The notes beneath the pieces are model-generated. The model worked only from the letters and a program-made list of their open reading frames with translations. It was not told the DNA's origin and ran no database searches. From Janthinobacterium tructae (GTDB lineage: Bacteria > Pseudomonadota > Gammaproteobacteria > Burkholderiales > Burkholderiaceae_D): a stretch of 64,000 nt of DNA. The position numbers were made by a program, and so were the translations under genes. Below, one piece after another: positions 8,400 through 17,456 of the stretch; position 1 is the first letter of the stretch; each line of letters opens with the position of its first letter. The DNA is taken from positions 3,038,001 to 3,102,000 of the forward strand of contig NZ_CP041185.1 of the NCBI RefSeq assembly GCF_006517255.1, read 5' to 3'.

Positions 8400-9542
8400 A
8401 TGCTGCTCAAGACCAAAGTCCTTCCTCTCGCCCTCGCCCTCGCTTTTGCCGGCCATGCGGGCGCGCAGGAAATCATCAAGATAGGCCACGTCGCCCCGGT
8501 CTCTGGCGCCAGCTCCCACCTGGGCAAGGATAACGAGAACGCGGCCAAGATGGCCATCGAAGACTTGAACGCCAAAGGCTTCAAGATCGACGGCAAAGTC
8601 GTCAAATTCGTGCTGGTGCCCGAAGATGACGCAGCCGATCCCAAGCAGGGCACGGCCGTGGCGCAAAAGCTGGTCGACGCCAAGGTCAACGGCGTCGTCG
8701 GCCACCTGAACTCGGGCACGACGATTCCCGCCTCGCGCATTTACTTCAATGCCGGCATTCCGCAGATTTCGCCGGCCGCCACCAACCCGACGTACACGCA
8801 GCAGAAATTCAACACGGCCTTCCGCGTGGTGGCCAATGACAACAAGCTGGGGGGAACGTTGGGCGCGTATGCCGTGGGCAAGCTGCAGGCGAAGAAAATC
8901 GCCGTCATCGATGACCGCACGGCCTACGGCCAGGGCGTGGCAGAACAGTTCGTCAAGGGCGCCAAGAAGGCGGCGCCAGGCGTGCAAATCGTCGGCAAGG
9001 AATTTACGAATGCCAACGCGACCGACTTCAATGCCATCCTGACCAGCATCAAATCCAAGAATCCCGACCTGATCTTCTTCGGTGGCATGGATTCCGTGGG
9101 CGGCCCCATGCTGCGCCAGATGAAGGCGCTGGGCATCAAGGCCAAGTTCATGGGTGGCGATGGCTTGTGCACGGAACCGCTGGGCAAGCTGGCCGGCGAC
9201 GCCGTGGGCGAAGACATGGTCACCTGCGCGGAAGCGGGCGGCGTGACGGGCGCGCAGCAAAAAGGCATGGACGATTTCCGCGCCCGCTACAAGCAGAAAT
9301 ACAATATGGAAGTGCAGCTGTACGCGCCCTACGTCTACGATGCCGTGATGACCATGGCCACCGCCATGGCCGACGCCAAATCGTCGAAACCGTCCGTCTA
9401 CCTGCCATTCCTGGCCAAGGTGCACTACCAGGGCGTGACGGGCCCGATCTCGTTCGATGCCAACGGCGACATCAAGGATGGCGCGCTGACTTTGTTCACC
9501 TATCGCGATGGCAAGAAAACCAAGATGGAAGTCATCAAGTAA
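8400..9542 (+). CDS. Periplasmic binding protein of a branched-chain amino-acid-type ABC transporter
   Basis: This is a LivJ/LivK-like periplasmic substrate-binding protein of 380 residues. A Sec signal peptide (MLLKTKVLPLALALAFAGHAGA) precedes the mature start QEIIKIGHVAPVSG. The Leu/Ile/Val-binding fold is shown by GASSHLGKDNENAAKMAIEDLN, GVVGHLNSGTTIPASRIY, the 'PQISPAATNP' segment and IDDRTAYGQGVAEQF. The ATG at 8400 is chosen because GGAG lies 8 nt upstream; an ATG 6 nt earlier would sit too close to it. No permease or ATPase gene is adjacent, so it must work with components encoded elsewhere. The ligand cannot be told from sequence. Confidence 0.93.
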   Translation: MLLKTKVLPLALALAFAGHAGAQEIIKIGHVAPVSGASSHLGKDNENAAKMAIEDLNAKGFKIDGKVVKFVLVPEDDAADPKQGTAVAQKLVDAKVNGVVGHLNSGTTIPASRIYFNAGIPQISPAATNPTYTQQKFNTAFRVVANDNKLGGTLGAYAVGKLQAKKIAVIDDRTAYGQGVAEQFVKGAKKAAPGVQIVGKEFTNANATDFNAILTSIKSKNPDLIFFGGMDSVGGPMLRQMKALGIKAKFMGGDGLCTEPLGKLAGDAVGEDMVTCAEAGGVTGAQQKGMDDFRARYKQKYNMEVQLYAPYVYDAVMTMATAMADAKSSKPSVYLPFLAKVHYQGVTGPISFDANGDIKDGALTLFTYRDGKKTKMEVIK

Positions 9543-10437
9543 GCGCTTGGCTGGCAACGTAATCGCGTAAACCTTCGGCCAGCGCGTCGAAGGTGGCGCG
9601 GCAGCGCAGGCTGCCGCGCAAGTCTGCATGCATGGTGACCCAGGTTTCCATCGGTAGCGCAAACGCTTGCGGCAACACGCGCCGCAGGGCCGGATCGCGC
9701 GCCGCCAGCCCCGCCTGGCACACGCCGATGCCGGCGCCCGCCCGTATCAATGCCAGTTGCGCCAGGTCGCTGTCGCTGCGCCAGGCAAAGTTATCCCGCG
9801 AGAAACCCTCAAAGGCGGCGCCCGCGTTGCGCACGAAGGGACTCGCTTCGTCGTAGCCGATGATGGCGTGTTGCGCCAGATCCGGCAATCCGGCCGGCGT
9901 GCCATGGCGCGCCAGGTAATCCGCGTGCGCATGCAAACCCAGTTCGATATCGCCCACTTTGCGCGCCACCAGCTGTTCCTGGCGCGGACGCAGCATGCGC
10001 ACGGCGATGTCCGCCTCGCGGCGCAGCAAATCCTGCACCTTGTTGCTCAATACCAGTTCAATGACCAGTTCCGGATGGCGTTCGCGCAGGCGGGCCAATA
10101 TAGTCGGCAGCACTTCCACGCCCACCACTTCGCTGGCGGCGATGCGCACGGTGCCGGCCACGTCCTGCCCCTGGCTGCTGGCGGCGCGCGCCATCAGGGC
10201 CGCCGTGTGCTCCATGGTTTCCGCATGGGGCCGCAGCGCCAGCGCCACTTCCGTGGGCAGCAAGCCCTGCTGCGAACGCGTAAACAGGGTCGCACCCAGC
10301 TCCTTTTCCAGAGCGGCGATGTGCCGACCGACGGTGGGCTGGGTGATGCCCAGCGCGCGGGCCGCGCCGGACAGCGAACCGTGCTTCAGCACGGCCAGCA
10401 GCGAACGATAGTATTCCCAGGCAATGGTGGTAGTCAT
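9535..10437 (-). CDS. LysR-type transcriptional regulator
   Basis: This 300-residue DNA-binding regulator has an N-terminal winged helix-turn-helix (YYRSLLAVLKHGSLSGAARALGITQPTVGRHIAALEKELG, residues 8-47) and a C-terminal effector domain. The start MTTTIAWEYY at 10437 is preferred over a farther upstream codon because the helix-turn-helix normally begins within the first ten residues. It is divergent from the NAD(P)-binding protein gene at 10529 across a 91-bp gap, and LysR regulators usually control such a divergent neighbour. Its 3' end overlaps that of the convergent binding-protein gene by 8 bp. The effector is unknown. Confidence 0.92.
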   Translation of the reverse strand: MTTTIAWEYYRSLLAVLKHGSLSGAARALGITQPTVGRHIAALEKELGATLFTRSQQGLLPTEVALALRPHAETMEHTAALMARAASSQGQDVAGTVRIAASEVVGVEVLPTILARLRERHPELVIELVLSNKVQDLLRREADIAVRMLRPRQEQLVARKVGDIELGLHAHADYLARHGTPAGLPDLAQHAIIGYDEASPFVRNAGAAFEGFSRDNFAWRSDSDLAQLALIRAGAGIGVCQAGLAARDPALRRVLPQAFALPMETWVTMHADLRGSLRCRATFDALAEGLRDYVASQALT

Positions 10438-10449
10438 ACATAAATGTAT
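10436..10449. promoter_or_regulatory. Palindrome in the LysR/dehydrogenase divergent region
   Basis: The sequence ATACATAAATGTAT is a perfect inverted repeat with a 2-nt centre. It overlaps the LysR start codon and faces the divergent gene at 10529. The form ATAC-N6-GTAT suits a LysR-family operator and could mediate autoregulation. It is a single short palindrome, so confidence is limited. Confidence 0.4.
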
Positions 10450-10528
10450 AGCCTCTGATCGATGTTCGTCAATTCTCAATTAGCCCTGCGCGGCAGATAC
10501 TGGCGCCATCAACCACACGGAGGACAAT

Positions 10529-11527
10529 ATGGACAAAACAGTATTGGTACTGGGCGCCACGGGCGGCATCGGCGGCGAGATGCTGCGCCAGCTCCTGTCG
10601 GCGGGCTGGCGGGTACGCGCCTTGACGCGGGGAGCAGCACAACCGCCACGGGGAGACAACATCGAATGGCTGCGCGGCGATGCGCTGTCGCGCGCGGACG
10701 TGCTGGCGGCCGCCAAAGGCTGCGCCGTCATCGTGCACGCCGTCAACCCGCCCGGCTACCGCCACTGGGGCCGGCTGGTGCCGCCCATGCTCGACAACAC
10801 CATCGCGGCGGCGATTGCCGAAGGCGCCACCATCGTGCTGCCCGGCACCGTGTACAACTTTGGCCCCGATGCCTTCCCCTTGCTGGCAGAAGACGCGCCG
10901 CAGCACCCGCAGACGCGCAAAGGCGCCATCCGCGTGCAACTGGAAGCGCGGCTGGAACGGGCCAGCACGCAGGGCGCCAAGGTCATCATCGTGCGCGCGG
11001 GCGACTTCTTCGGCCCCCGCGCCGGCAATAACTGGTTTTCGCAGGGCCTCGTCAAGCCTGGCCAGAGCGTGCGCAGCGTGCTGTATCCGGGTGCGCCCGG
11101 TGTGGGCCATCAATGGTCCTACCTGCCCGATGTGGCGCGCACGATGCTGCAATTGCTGGCCATGCGCGCCACCCTGCCCGCGTTTGCGCGCTTTCACATG
11201 GCCGGCCACTGGGACCACGACGGCCGGCAAATGACGGGCGCAATTGTCCGCGTGGTGAAACAGGCCATGGGAACCACGCCCGCCATCCGGCGCTTTCCAT
11301 GGTGGCTGGTGGCATTGGCGTCGCCGTTTGTGGCGACTCTGCGCGAAATGCGCGAGATGCGCTATCTGTGGCAAACGCCCTTGCGCATGGAGAATGCGCG
11401 CTTGCTGGCCGTGCTGGGCCAGGAACCGCATACGCCGCTCGACGAGGCGGTGCGGGCAAGCCTGGAAGGCATGGGCAATTTAGATGCAGCAGGCAAAAAA
11501 AATGCGCCGGGATTGCCGGCGCGCTAA
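10529..11527 (+). CDS. NAD(P)-binding epimerase/reductase-like protein (atypical SDR)
   Basis: This 332-residue protein has a Rossmann fold with the dinucleotide motif VLGATGGIGGEMLRQLL at residues 6-22. This is typical of the NmrA/NAD-dependent epimerase branch of short-chain dehydrogenases. An 'HAVNPPGY' segment, GTVYNFGPDAF near residue 105 and VRAGDFFGP near residue 155 match extended SDR proteins. There the Tyr of a YxxxK pair is often replaced, and no clear YxxxK is seen here. The last 30 residues (KKNAPGLPAR) look like a non-conserved tail. It is divergent from a LysR regulator that probably controls it. The substrate is unknown. Confidence 0.85.
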   Translation: MDKTVLVLGATGGIGGEMLRQLLSAGWRVRALTRGAAQPPRGDNIEWLRGDALSRADVLAAAKGCAVIVHAVNPPGYRHWGRLVPPMLDNTIAAAIAEGATIVLPGTVYNFGPDAFPLLAEDAPQHPQTRKGAIRVQLEARLERASTQGAKVIIVRAGDFFGPRAGNNWFSQGLVKPGQSVRSVLYPGAPGVGHQWSYLPDVARTMLQLLAMRATLPAFARFHMAGHWDHDGRQMTGAIVRVVKQAMGTTPAIRRFPWWLVALASPFVATLREMREMRYLWQTPLRMENARLLAVLGQEPHTPLDEAVRASLEGMGNLDAAGKKNAPGLPAR

Positions 11528-11548
11528 TTGCAGGTACTGCGGCACAGA

Positions 11549-11860
11549 TTATTTCTGTGCCAGTACCCATTTAACCAGGGTATGGGCTTCCGCATCGCTC
11601 ACTTGCGGATTGGCTGGCATCGGGATCGCGCCCCAGGTGCCGGAACCGCCCTTCATGACTTTCGCCACGAGCTTGGCTTCCGCGTCTTTTTGACCGGCAT
11701 ATTTGGCCGCCACGTCTTTATACGCAGGACCTACCAGTTTCGTGCTCACCGCATGGCAAGCCATGCAGTTTTTTGCTTTCGCCAGGTCCGGATTGGCCAA
11801 CGCTGCTTGCGATGCCAGAGCCGATACGGTCAATACACTCACCAACATAAAACGTTTCAT
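11549..11860 (-). CDS. Small periplasmic cytochrome c (class I, c551/c552 type)
   Basis: This is a soluble periplasmic electron carrier of 103 residues. A signal peptide (about residues 1-22, MKRFMLVSVLTVSALASQAA) precedes one haem-attachment motif, CMACH, at residues 32-36. The second axial methionine is in IPMPANPQVSDAEAHTLV near residue 81, as in cytochromes c551/c552. The ATG is preceded by TTGGAGAAA. Neighbouring genes run in both directions with no respiratory operon, so its redox partner is not evident. The 220-bp gap to ilvD (11861-12083) holds its promoter region but no other recognisable feature. Confidence 0.92.
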   Translation of the reverse strand: MKRFMLVSVLTVSALASQAALANPDLAKAKNCMACHAVSTKLVGPAYKDVAAKYAGQKDAEAKLVAKVMKGGSGTWGAIPMPANPQVSDAEAHTLVKWVLAQK

Positions 11861-12083
11861 TGTCTTTTCTCCAAAGTTACTTCCTGCGGCATTTTACTGT
11901 GTTTCCGCAGATGCACCACGAGCCCAGATCAAGCGTTTCAATGTAGTAACGCAATGTAGTAGCGATTAGGCACTCATATTCTGCCCCATCTGCGCACGCA
12001 TGACCATGTTGTTTGTAAGGCGATGTAACGACAGGCGGCCCCGCACGGTCAAATGGGGCCGGCCGTCGCACTTATACAACAAA

Positions 12084-13955
12084 TCAGCGTTTCTGCTTTT
12101 TCAGCTGCGACAGGTCACGCACGGCGCCGCGGTCGGCCGACGTCGTCAGCGCCGCATACGCCTGCAGCGCCTGCGAGACGTAGCGCTCGCGGTTGACGGG
12201 CAGCCAGGCATCGTCGCCCTTCGCTTCCATGGCGGCGCGGCGCGCGGCCAACTCGGCATCCGTCACGCGCAGGTTGATGCTGCGCTCGGGGATGTCGATG
12301 TCGATGAAGTCGCCCTCTTCCACCAGGCCGATGGCGCCGCCTTCGGCCGCTTCAGGCGAAGCATGGCCGATCACCAGGCCCGAGGAGCCGCCCGAGAAGC
12401 GCCCGTCCGTGAACAGCGCGCACGCCTTGCCCAGACCCTTCGATTTGATGTACGAGGTCGGATACAGCATTTCCTGCATGCCGGGACCGCCTTTCGGGCC
12501 TTCGTAGCGGATGATGACGACGTCGCCCTCATGCACGGTATCGGCCAGAATCGCTTCAACAGCGGTATCCTGGCTTTCGAACACGCGCGCCTTGCCCGAG
12601 AATTTCAAAATGCTTTCATCGACGCCCGCCGTCTTGACGATGCAGCCCTTTTCGGCCAGGTTGCCGTACAGGACCGCCAGGCCGCCATCCTGCGAATACG
12701 CATGCGCCTTGTCGCGGATGCAGCCGGTGGCGCGGTCCGTGTCGACGGCGGCAAAACGCTCCGACTGCGAGAACGCCGTCTGCGTCGGCACGCCGCCCGG
12801 GGCGGCGCGGAACAACTCATGCACGGCCGGATTGTCCGTGCACATGATGTCGTTTTGCGCGATGGCGTCGGCCAGGGTAGGCGCGTGGATGGTCGGCAAA
12901 GTGGTGTTGAGCAGGCCGGCGCGCGCCAGTTCGCCCAGGATGCCCACGATACCGCCCGCGCGGTGCACGTCTTCGATATGGTATTTGTCCGTCATCGGCG
13001 CCACCTTGCACAGGCACGGTACCTTGCGCGAGATGCGGTCGATGTCGGCCATCGTGAATTCCACCTCCGCCTCGTGGGCGGCGGCCAGCAAGTGCAGCAC
13101 GGTATTCGTCGAACCGCCCATGGAGACGTCGAGCGCCATGGCGTTCTCGAACGCCGCCTTGGTGGCGATCGAGCGTGGCAGCACCGAGTAATCGTCCTGC
13201 TCGTAATGGCGCTTGGCCAGTTCGACGATCAGGCGTCCCGCGCGCAGGAACAGTTGCTGGCGGTCGGAGTGCGTGGCCAGAATCGTGCCGTTGCCAGGCA
13301 GGGCCAGGCCCAGCGCTTCGGTCAGACAGTTCATCGAGTTGGCCGTAAACATGCCGGAGCAGGAACCGCAGGTCGGACAGGCCGAACGTTCGATTTCCGC
13401 CACGTCGGCGTCGGAGACACTGCTGTCGCCCGCCTTGATCATGGCGTCGACCAGATCGAGCTTGATGATCTTCTGCGTGCCGTTGACCACCTTGACGACC
13501 TTGCCCGCTTCCATCGGCCCGCCGGAAATAAACACGACGGGGATGTTGATGCGCATGGCGGCCATCAGCATGCCCGGCGTGATCTTGTCGCAGTTCGAGA
13601 TGCACACCATGGCGTCGGCGCAGTGGGCGTTGACCATGTATTCGACGGAGTCGGCGATCAGGTCGCGCGAGGGCAGCGAATACAGCATGCCGCCGTGGCC
13701 CATGGCGATGCCGTCATCGACGGCGATGGTATTGAATTCCTTGGCCACGCCGCCGGCCGCCTCGATTTCGCGCGCCACCATCTGCCCCAGGTCTTTCAGG
13801 TGCACGTGACCGGGCACGAACTGGGTAAACGAGTTGACGACGGCGATGATCGGCTTGTCGAAGTCGCCATCCTTCATGCCGGTGGCGCGCCACAGGGCGC
13901 GGGCGCCAGCCATGTTGCGGCCGTGGGTGGTGGTGCGGGAGCGGTATTGCGGCAT
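12084..13955 (-). CDS. ilvD: Dihydroxy-acid dehydratase
   Basis: IlvD is the iron-sulfur enzyme that dehydrates 2,3-dihydroxy acids to 2-keto acids in valine, isoleucine and CoA-precursor synthesis. The product is 623 residues, matching the E. coli-type enzyme. Cluster and active-site signatures are [15 protein letters not shown] near residue 120 and [18 protein letters not shown] near residue 193. GFSGGSSG-type residues near the C-terminus read [12 protein letters not shown]. It starts [19 protein letters not shown]. It is divergent from a LysR regulator at 14129, with a promoter-like sequence and an inverted repeat in between. Confidence is very high. Confidence 0.98.
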   Translation of the reverse strand: MPQYRSRTTTHGRNMAGARALWRATGMKDGDFDKPIIAVVNSFTQFVPGHVHLKDLGQMVAREIEAAGGVAKEFNTIAVDDGIAMGHGGMLYSLPSRDLIADSVEYMVNAHCADAMVCISNCDKITPGMLMAAMRINIPVVFISGGPMEAGKVVKVVNGTQKIIKLDLVDAMIKAGDSSVSDADVAEIERSACPTCGSCSGMFTANSMNCLTEALGLALPGNGTILATHSDRQQLFLRAGRLIVELAKRHYEQDDYSVLPRSIATKAAFENAMALDVSMGGSTNTVLHLLAAAHEAEVEFTMADIDRISRKVPCLCKVAPMTDKYHIEDVHRAGGIVGILGELARAGLLNTTLPTIHAPTLADAIAQNDIMCTDNPAVHELFRAAPGGVPTQTAFSQSERFAAVDTDRATGCIRDKAHAYSQDGGLAVLYGNLAEKGCIVKTAGVDESILKFSGKARVFESQDTAVEAILADTVHEGDVVIIRYEGPKGGPGMQEMLYPTSYIKSKGLGKACALFTDGRFSGGSSGLVIGHASPEAAEGGAIGLVEEGDFIDIDIPERSINLRVTDAELAARRAAMEAKGDDAWLPVNRERYVSQALQAYAALTTSADRGAVRDLSQLKKQKR

Positions 13956-14017
13956 GATGGGGTCCTTCCAAGGATGATTGATGCCTGACTGCGCGGATTT
14001 TCAACAAAACCCTGCAT

Positions 14018-14062
14018 ACAGTGGGGGTACGTCAGATTGCCTTGTGCGCGCCCCACTGTCAA
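14018..14062 (-). promoter_or_regulatory. Putative ilvD promoter with overlapping inverted repeat
   Basis: On the minus strand, TTGACA (14062-14057) and CAATCT (14039-14034) are 17 bp apart, giving a strong -35 and a weak -10. An inverted repeat, ACAGTGGGG (14018-14026) and CCCCACTGT (14051-14059), overlaps both elements. This layout would let the divergently encoded LysR protein, or another regulator, act on ilvD. The functional link is inferred. Confidence 0.45.
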
Positions 14063-14128
14063 ATATATGATGCACATGTCTGTGAGTCGATTTGCATATC
14101 ACAGCAATCAATCTGCATGGAAACACAT

Positions 14129-15040
14129 ATGAATCTCGAACTGCGCCAGCTGCGCTACTTTGTCACCGTTGCCGAGGAATTGCACTTCGGCCGCGCCGCC
14201 GCGCGCCTGCACATGACGCAGCCGCCGCTGTCGCAAACCATCATGGCGCTGGAAGAGCTGCTGGGCGCGCCCCTGTTCGTGCGCACCCGGCGCGAGGTGC
14301 GGCTGACGCCGGCAGGCAGCGCCCTGCTGCCCGAGGCGCGCCGGCTGCTGGCGCAGGCGCTCGATTTGCCCGCGCTGGTACGGCGGGCCGCGCAGGGCGA
14401 GGCGGGGCGTCTGAGCCTGGCTTTCGTTTCCTCGGCCGACTACAGCGTGCTGCCACCGCTGCTGCGCGCCTATCAGACAGCCTATCCGCAGGTGCAGATC
14501 GCGCTGCAGGAAGCCACCTCCGACTTGCAGCTCGATGAATTGCTGGCCGGTCGCACGGATGCGGGCCTGTTGATCCCGCCGCTGCCCGAGAAGGCAAAAG
14601 GGGAGCTCGATTACCTGCCCGTGCTGACCGAGCCGCTGGTGCTGGCCGCGCCGTCCGGCCTCGACATATTGAAGTCGCCCGGCCCCGTGCGCCTGCGCGA
14701 CCTGCCGCCCCTGCCTTTGATCATTTTCCCGCGCGCGATTTCGCCCGCCCTGCACGACGCGATCCTCGGCGTGTTCCGCGCGGCCGGCATCACGCCGCAG
14801 ATCGGCCAGGAAGCGATCCAGATGCAAACTATCGTCAGCCTCGTCTCGGCTGGCATGGGCATCGCGCTTGTGCCACAATCGGTATCGAATCTGATGCGCC
14901 CGGGCGTAGAATACAGGCCGCTGCAGGACGCCACGCCGCTGGTGGAAACGGGCCTGGCCTGGCGCCGCGACAATCCGTCCGCCGTGCTGCAGGGTTTCCT
15001 GGCGCTGCTGCGCAAGCAGATCAGCGCGACTGCCGATTAA
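14129..15040 (+). CDS. LysR-type transcriptional regulator divergent from ilvD
   Basis: This is a 303-residue LysR regulator. The helix-turn-helix is at residues 1-45 (ELRQLRYFVTVAEELHFGRAAARLHMTQPPLSQTIMALEELLG). A periplasmic-binding-protein-like effector domain follows. The ATG at 14129 has GGAAA 8 nt upstream; another ATG 12 nt earlier is less well placed. The N-terminus is closest in style to the CbbR/CatR/BenM branch. Its position 173 bp from ilvD suggests control of branched-chain amino acid synthesis, as IlvY does in enterics. Orthology to IlvY is not established. Confidence 0.93.
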   Translation: MNLELRQLRYFVTVAEELHFGRAAARLHMTQPPLSQTIMALEELLGAPLFVRTRREVRLTPAGSALLPEARRLLAQALDLPALVRRAAQGEAGRLSLAFVSSADYSVLPPLLRAYQTAYPQVQIALQEATSDLQLDELLAGRTDAGLLIPPLPEKAKGELDYLPVLTEPLVLAAPSGLDILKSPGPVRLRDLPPLPLIIFPRAISPALHDAILGVFRAAGITPQIGQEAIQMQTIVSLVSAGMGIALVPQSVSNLMRPGVEYRPLQDATPLVETGLAWRRDNPSAVLQGFLALLRKQISATAD

Positions 15041-15119
15041 ATTAAGTGGCCGCTAAGGCAAAAAACCGCAAGCGCCCCCATACTACGCAACCTTCGCTTT
15101 AAACAAAGAAAGAAACCCC

Positions 15120-15950
15120 ATGCTGATACACCCGATGCCCGATCCGATCGCCATACAAATCGGCCCGCTCGCCGTGCACTGGTACGGCCTGATGTACGTG
15201 CTGGCCTTCGCCCTGTTCATTATCCTGGGCCGCGTGCGCATCAAGCAGCCGCACATCGCCGTGCTGGGCTGGAAGAAGGAAGACCTCGATGACATGCTGT
15301 TCTACGGCATGCTGGGCGTGGTGATCGGCGGGCGCCTGGGCGAAGTGCTGTTCTACCGCCCCGAATACTTCATGCACAATCCGCTCGAGATCTTCATGGT
15401 GTGGCACGGCGGCATGTCCTTCCATGGCGGCTTCCTCGGCGTCATCCTGGCCATGTATCTGTGGAGCCGCAAGGCGGGCCGCAACCTGTTCGACGTGCTC
15501 GACTTCATCGCCCCGCTGGTGCCGCTCGGTTATGCGGCCGGCCGCCTGGGTAACTTCATCAATGCAGAACTGCCGGGCCGTATTGCGCCGGACAGCTTGC
15601 CGTGGGCCATGCAGTGGCCGGGCATTCCGTACCCCGTGCATCCGTCGCCGATCTACCAGATGCTGGTCGACGGCATTTTGGTGTTCATCATCCTGTGGCT
15701 GTATGCGCGCAAGCAGCGCCCGCGCATGGCAGTGGGCGCCATGTTCACCCTGCTGTACGGGTGCGCGCGCTTCTTCACGGAATACTTCCGCACGCCGGAC
15801 TGGGAAGTCGTGTGGCTGGGTGTGCCCATCACCTCGGGCCAGATGCTGTCGCTGCCGATGATCGTCGGCGCCATCGCGCTGCTGGTGTGGGCATACAAGA
15901 GCCAGGTAATGGGCACGCCGCCCACCAAGGCCCGCGTGGCGGACGCCTGA
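15120..15950 (+). CDS. lgt: Prolipoprotein diacylglyceryl transferase
   Basis: Lgt is the inner-membrane enzyme that transfers diacylglycerol from phosphatidylglycerol to the lipobox cysteine of prolipoproteins. The product is 276 residues with about seven membrane segments. Diagnostic stretches are HWYGLMYVLAF, GGRLGEVLFY, the catalytic-region HGGMSFHGGFLG near residue 98, and the Lgt signature GRLGNFINAELPGR near residue 140. It starts MLIHPMPDPIAIQIGPLAVHWYG, as in other Lgt proteins. No lipoprotein biogenesis partner is adjacent. Confidence is very high. Confidence 0.97.
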   Translation: MLIHPMPDPIAIQIGPLAVHWYGLMYVLAFALFIILGRVRIKQPHIAVLGWKKEDLDDMLFYGMLGVVIGGRLGEVLFYRPEYFMHNPLEIFMVWHGGMSFHGGFLGVILAMYLWSRKAGRNLFDVLDFIAPLVPLGYAAGRLGNFINAELPGRIAPDSLPWAMQWPGIPYPVHPSPIYQMLVDGILVFIILWLYARKQRPRMAVGAMFTLLYGCARFFTEYFRTPDWEVVWLGVPITSGQMLSLPMIVGAIALLVWAYKSQVMGTPPTKARVADA

Positions 15951-15959
15951 TCGGCCGCC

Positions 15960-16424
<465 letters not shown>

Positions 16425-16452
16425 CTAAACTCCGTATCAAAGCGACAGACGT

Positions 16453-16487
16453 AAAAAAACGGTTGCGCATGATGCGGCAACCGTTTT
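16453..16487 (-). terminator. Intrinsic terminator after 6S RNA
   Basis: On the minus strand a stem AAAACGGTTGC / GCAACCGTTTT with a GCATCAT-type loop ends in a run of seven Ts. It lies about 20 nt past the 3' end of the predicted 6S RNA and about 30 bp before the EVE gene. It fits termination of the 6S or zapA transcript. Confidence 0.85.
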
Positions 16488-16506
16488 CAGTGGTAATGCA
16501 AATTAG

Positions 16507-16684
16507 GCCCCGCCTGTGCCGCTATGCCGGCATCCCGAACCAAACGGTTCAAGGTGGTCACGTTAGTTCAATTTCGGGTTCGTCGAACGAGCGACGCTCA
16601 CTCCCATCAAACAAAATTCGCAACCGATGCGCATAAATGGTTCAAGGAATATATGGCAATCGCGAACACCGCAGGGTAGACCCA
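16507..16684 (-). ncRNA. ssrS: 6S RNA
   Basis: 6S RNA mimics an open promoter and sequesters sigma-70 RNA polymerase in stationary phase. On the minus strand the region runs CCCTGCGGTGTTCGCGATTGCC near the 5' end, has CCTTGAACC twice (flanking the central bubble), and ends GCCGGCATAGCGGCACAGGCGGGG. The two ends pair to form the closing stem. These are the hallmarks of beta/gammaproteobacterial 6S RNA. The location directly downstream of zapA is also the conserved one. A promoter with TAAACT and TTTGCG 17 bp upstream precedes it. The exact ends are estimated to within about 10 nt. Confidence 0.85.
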
Positions 16685-16760
16685 AGTTTACTCCTTTGCT
16701 CGCGCATCGCAAAGACAAATCGTAGCGTATCCGCTTAAATTCCAATTAATAACACTGAAC

Positions 16761-16871
16761 AAAACCGTAGCGAGCGGCGATGAATTGTGGCCGAGAAGCG
16801 CAGCTGTGCTTGCACGGGGCCGCCGAGGCAGCGAGCATCGCAGGCCGCAAGGCGCGACGCGCAGCAGGTTT
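16761..16871 (-). repeat. Intergenic repeat, family A, copy 1
   Basis: On the minus strand this begins AAACCTGCTGCGCGTCG, contains GCGGCCTGCGATGCTC and TGCGCTTCTCGGCCAC, and ends CGCTCGCTACGGTTTT. The same blocks in the same order occur at 46945-47047 with a different central hairpin (here GTGCAAGCAC). The outer ends form an imperfect inverted repeat (AAACCTGCTGCG / AAACCGTAGCGAG). It lies between the zapA stop and the 6S promoter. Confidence 0.8.
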
Positions 16872-16881
16872 GGTTCGGTGT

Positions 16882-17193
16882 TTAAAAAAGGTTTTCCTGG
16901 GGCGTCAGTGCGCTATCCAACACGGTGTGCATGGCCGAGATCTTTTGCTTCACTTCGAGTATCGTCAACTCCGACAGCGGACCTTGCGGCGACTTCACGG
17001 AGAGGAATTCGGCGGCCACGCCCAGGGCGGCCAGCACGGCGATGCGGTCATTGCCCTTGACCTTGCCTGCGTCGCGGATGGCTTTCATTTTACTATCGAG
17101 ATAGATCGCCGCTTCGCGCAGCGCGCGCTCTTCACCGTCGCGACACACCATGCTGTAGGACTGGCCCATGATATTGACATCGACACGCGGCAT
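16882..17193 (-). CDS. zapA: Cell division protein ZapA
   Basis: ZapA binds FtsZ filaments and promotes Z-ring bundling at midcell. The product is 103 residues, a normal length. The N-terminus VDVNIMGQSYSMVCRDGEERALREAAIYLDSKM is the ZapA signature, followed by NDRIAVLAALGVAAEFL and a C-terminal coiled coil. Its ATG overlaps the stop of the upstream coiled-coil gene by one base (TAATG), so translation is probably coupled. A family A repeat and 6S RNA lie downstream. Confidence is very high. Confidence 0.96.
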   Translation of the reverse strand: MPRVDVNIMGQSYSMVCRDGEERALREAAIYLDSKMKAIRDAGKVKGNDRIAVLAALGVAAEFLSVKSPQGPLSELTILEVKQKISAMHTVLDSALTPQENLF

Positions 17194-17456
17194 TACGCTT
17201 CCTTCTCGTTCTCGGCAATATAGGCGCCCGCTTCCGAAGCGGCTTGCTCCAGGCCAGCTTGCACCAGTTCGGGAATTTTTTCCAGCAACGCTTCCACCCG
17301 CTCCTGCGCCTCGCGCATGCGCTGCACATACAGGGCGTTCTCGGCGGCCAGCGCGGCATTGTCCTTGCGCAGTTGCGCGTTTTCACGGCGCAGCGCATGG
17401 GTCATTTCGGCCAGCAGGCCTATTTTGTCGGATAATTCGTTGAATTCGGAAATCAT
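17193..17456 (-). CDS. ZapB-like coiled-coil protein upstream of zapA
   Basis: This is an 87-residue protein that is almost all coiled coil, from MISEFNELSDKIGLLAEMTHALRRENAQLRKDNAAL to LLEKIPELVQAGL. It matches the small TIGR02449-type proteins found just upstream of zapA in betaproteobacteria, thought to be ZapB-like division factors. The start at 17456 is chosen because the coiled coil begins there; a longer reading would add a non-conserved tail of about 20 residues. The one-base overlap with zapA supports a shared division role. Confidence 0.85.
   Translation of the reverse strand: MISEFNELSDKIGLLAEMTHALRRENAQLRKDNAALAAENALYVQRMREAQERVEALLEKIPELVQAGLEQAASEAGAYIAENEKEA

Noticed and set aside
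12000..13988. Long plus-strand open frame opposite ilvD
   Set aside because: It is the antisense of a complete dihydroxy-acid dehydratase and has no domain of its own.
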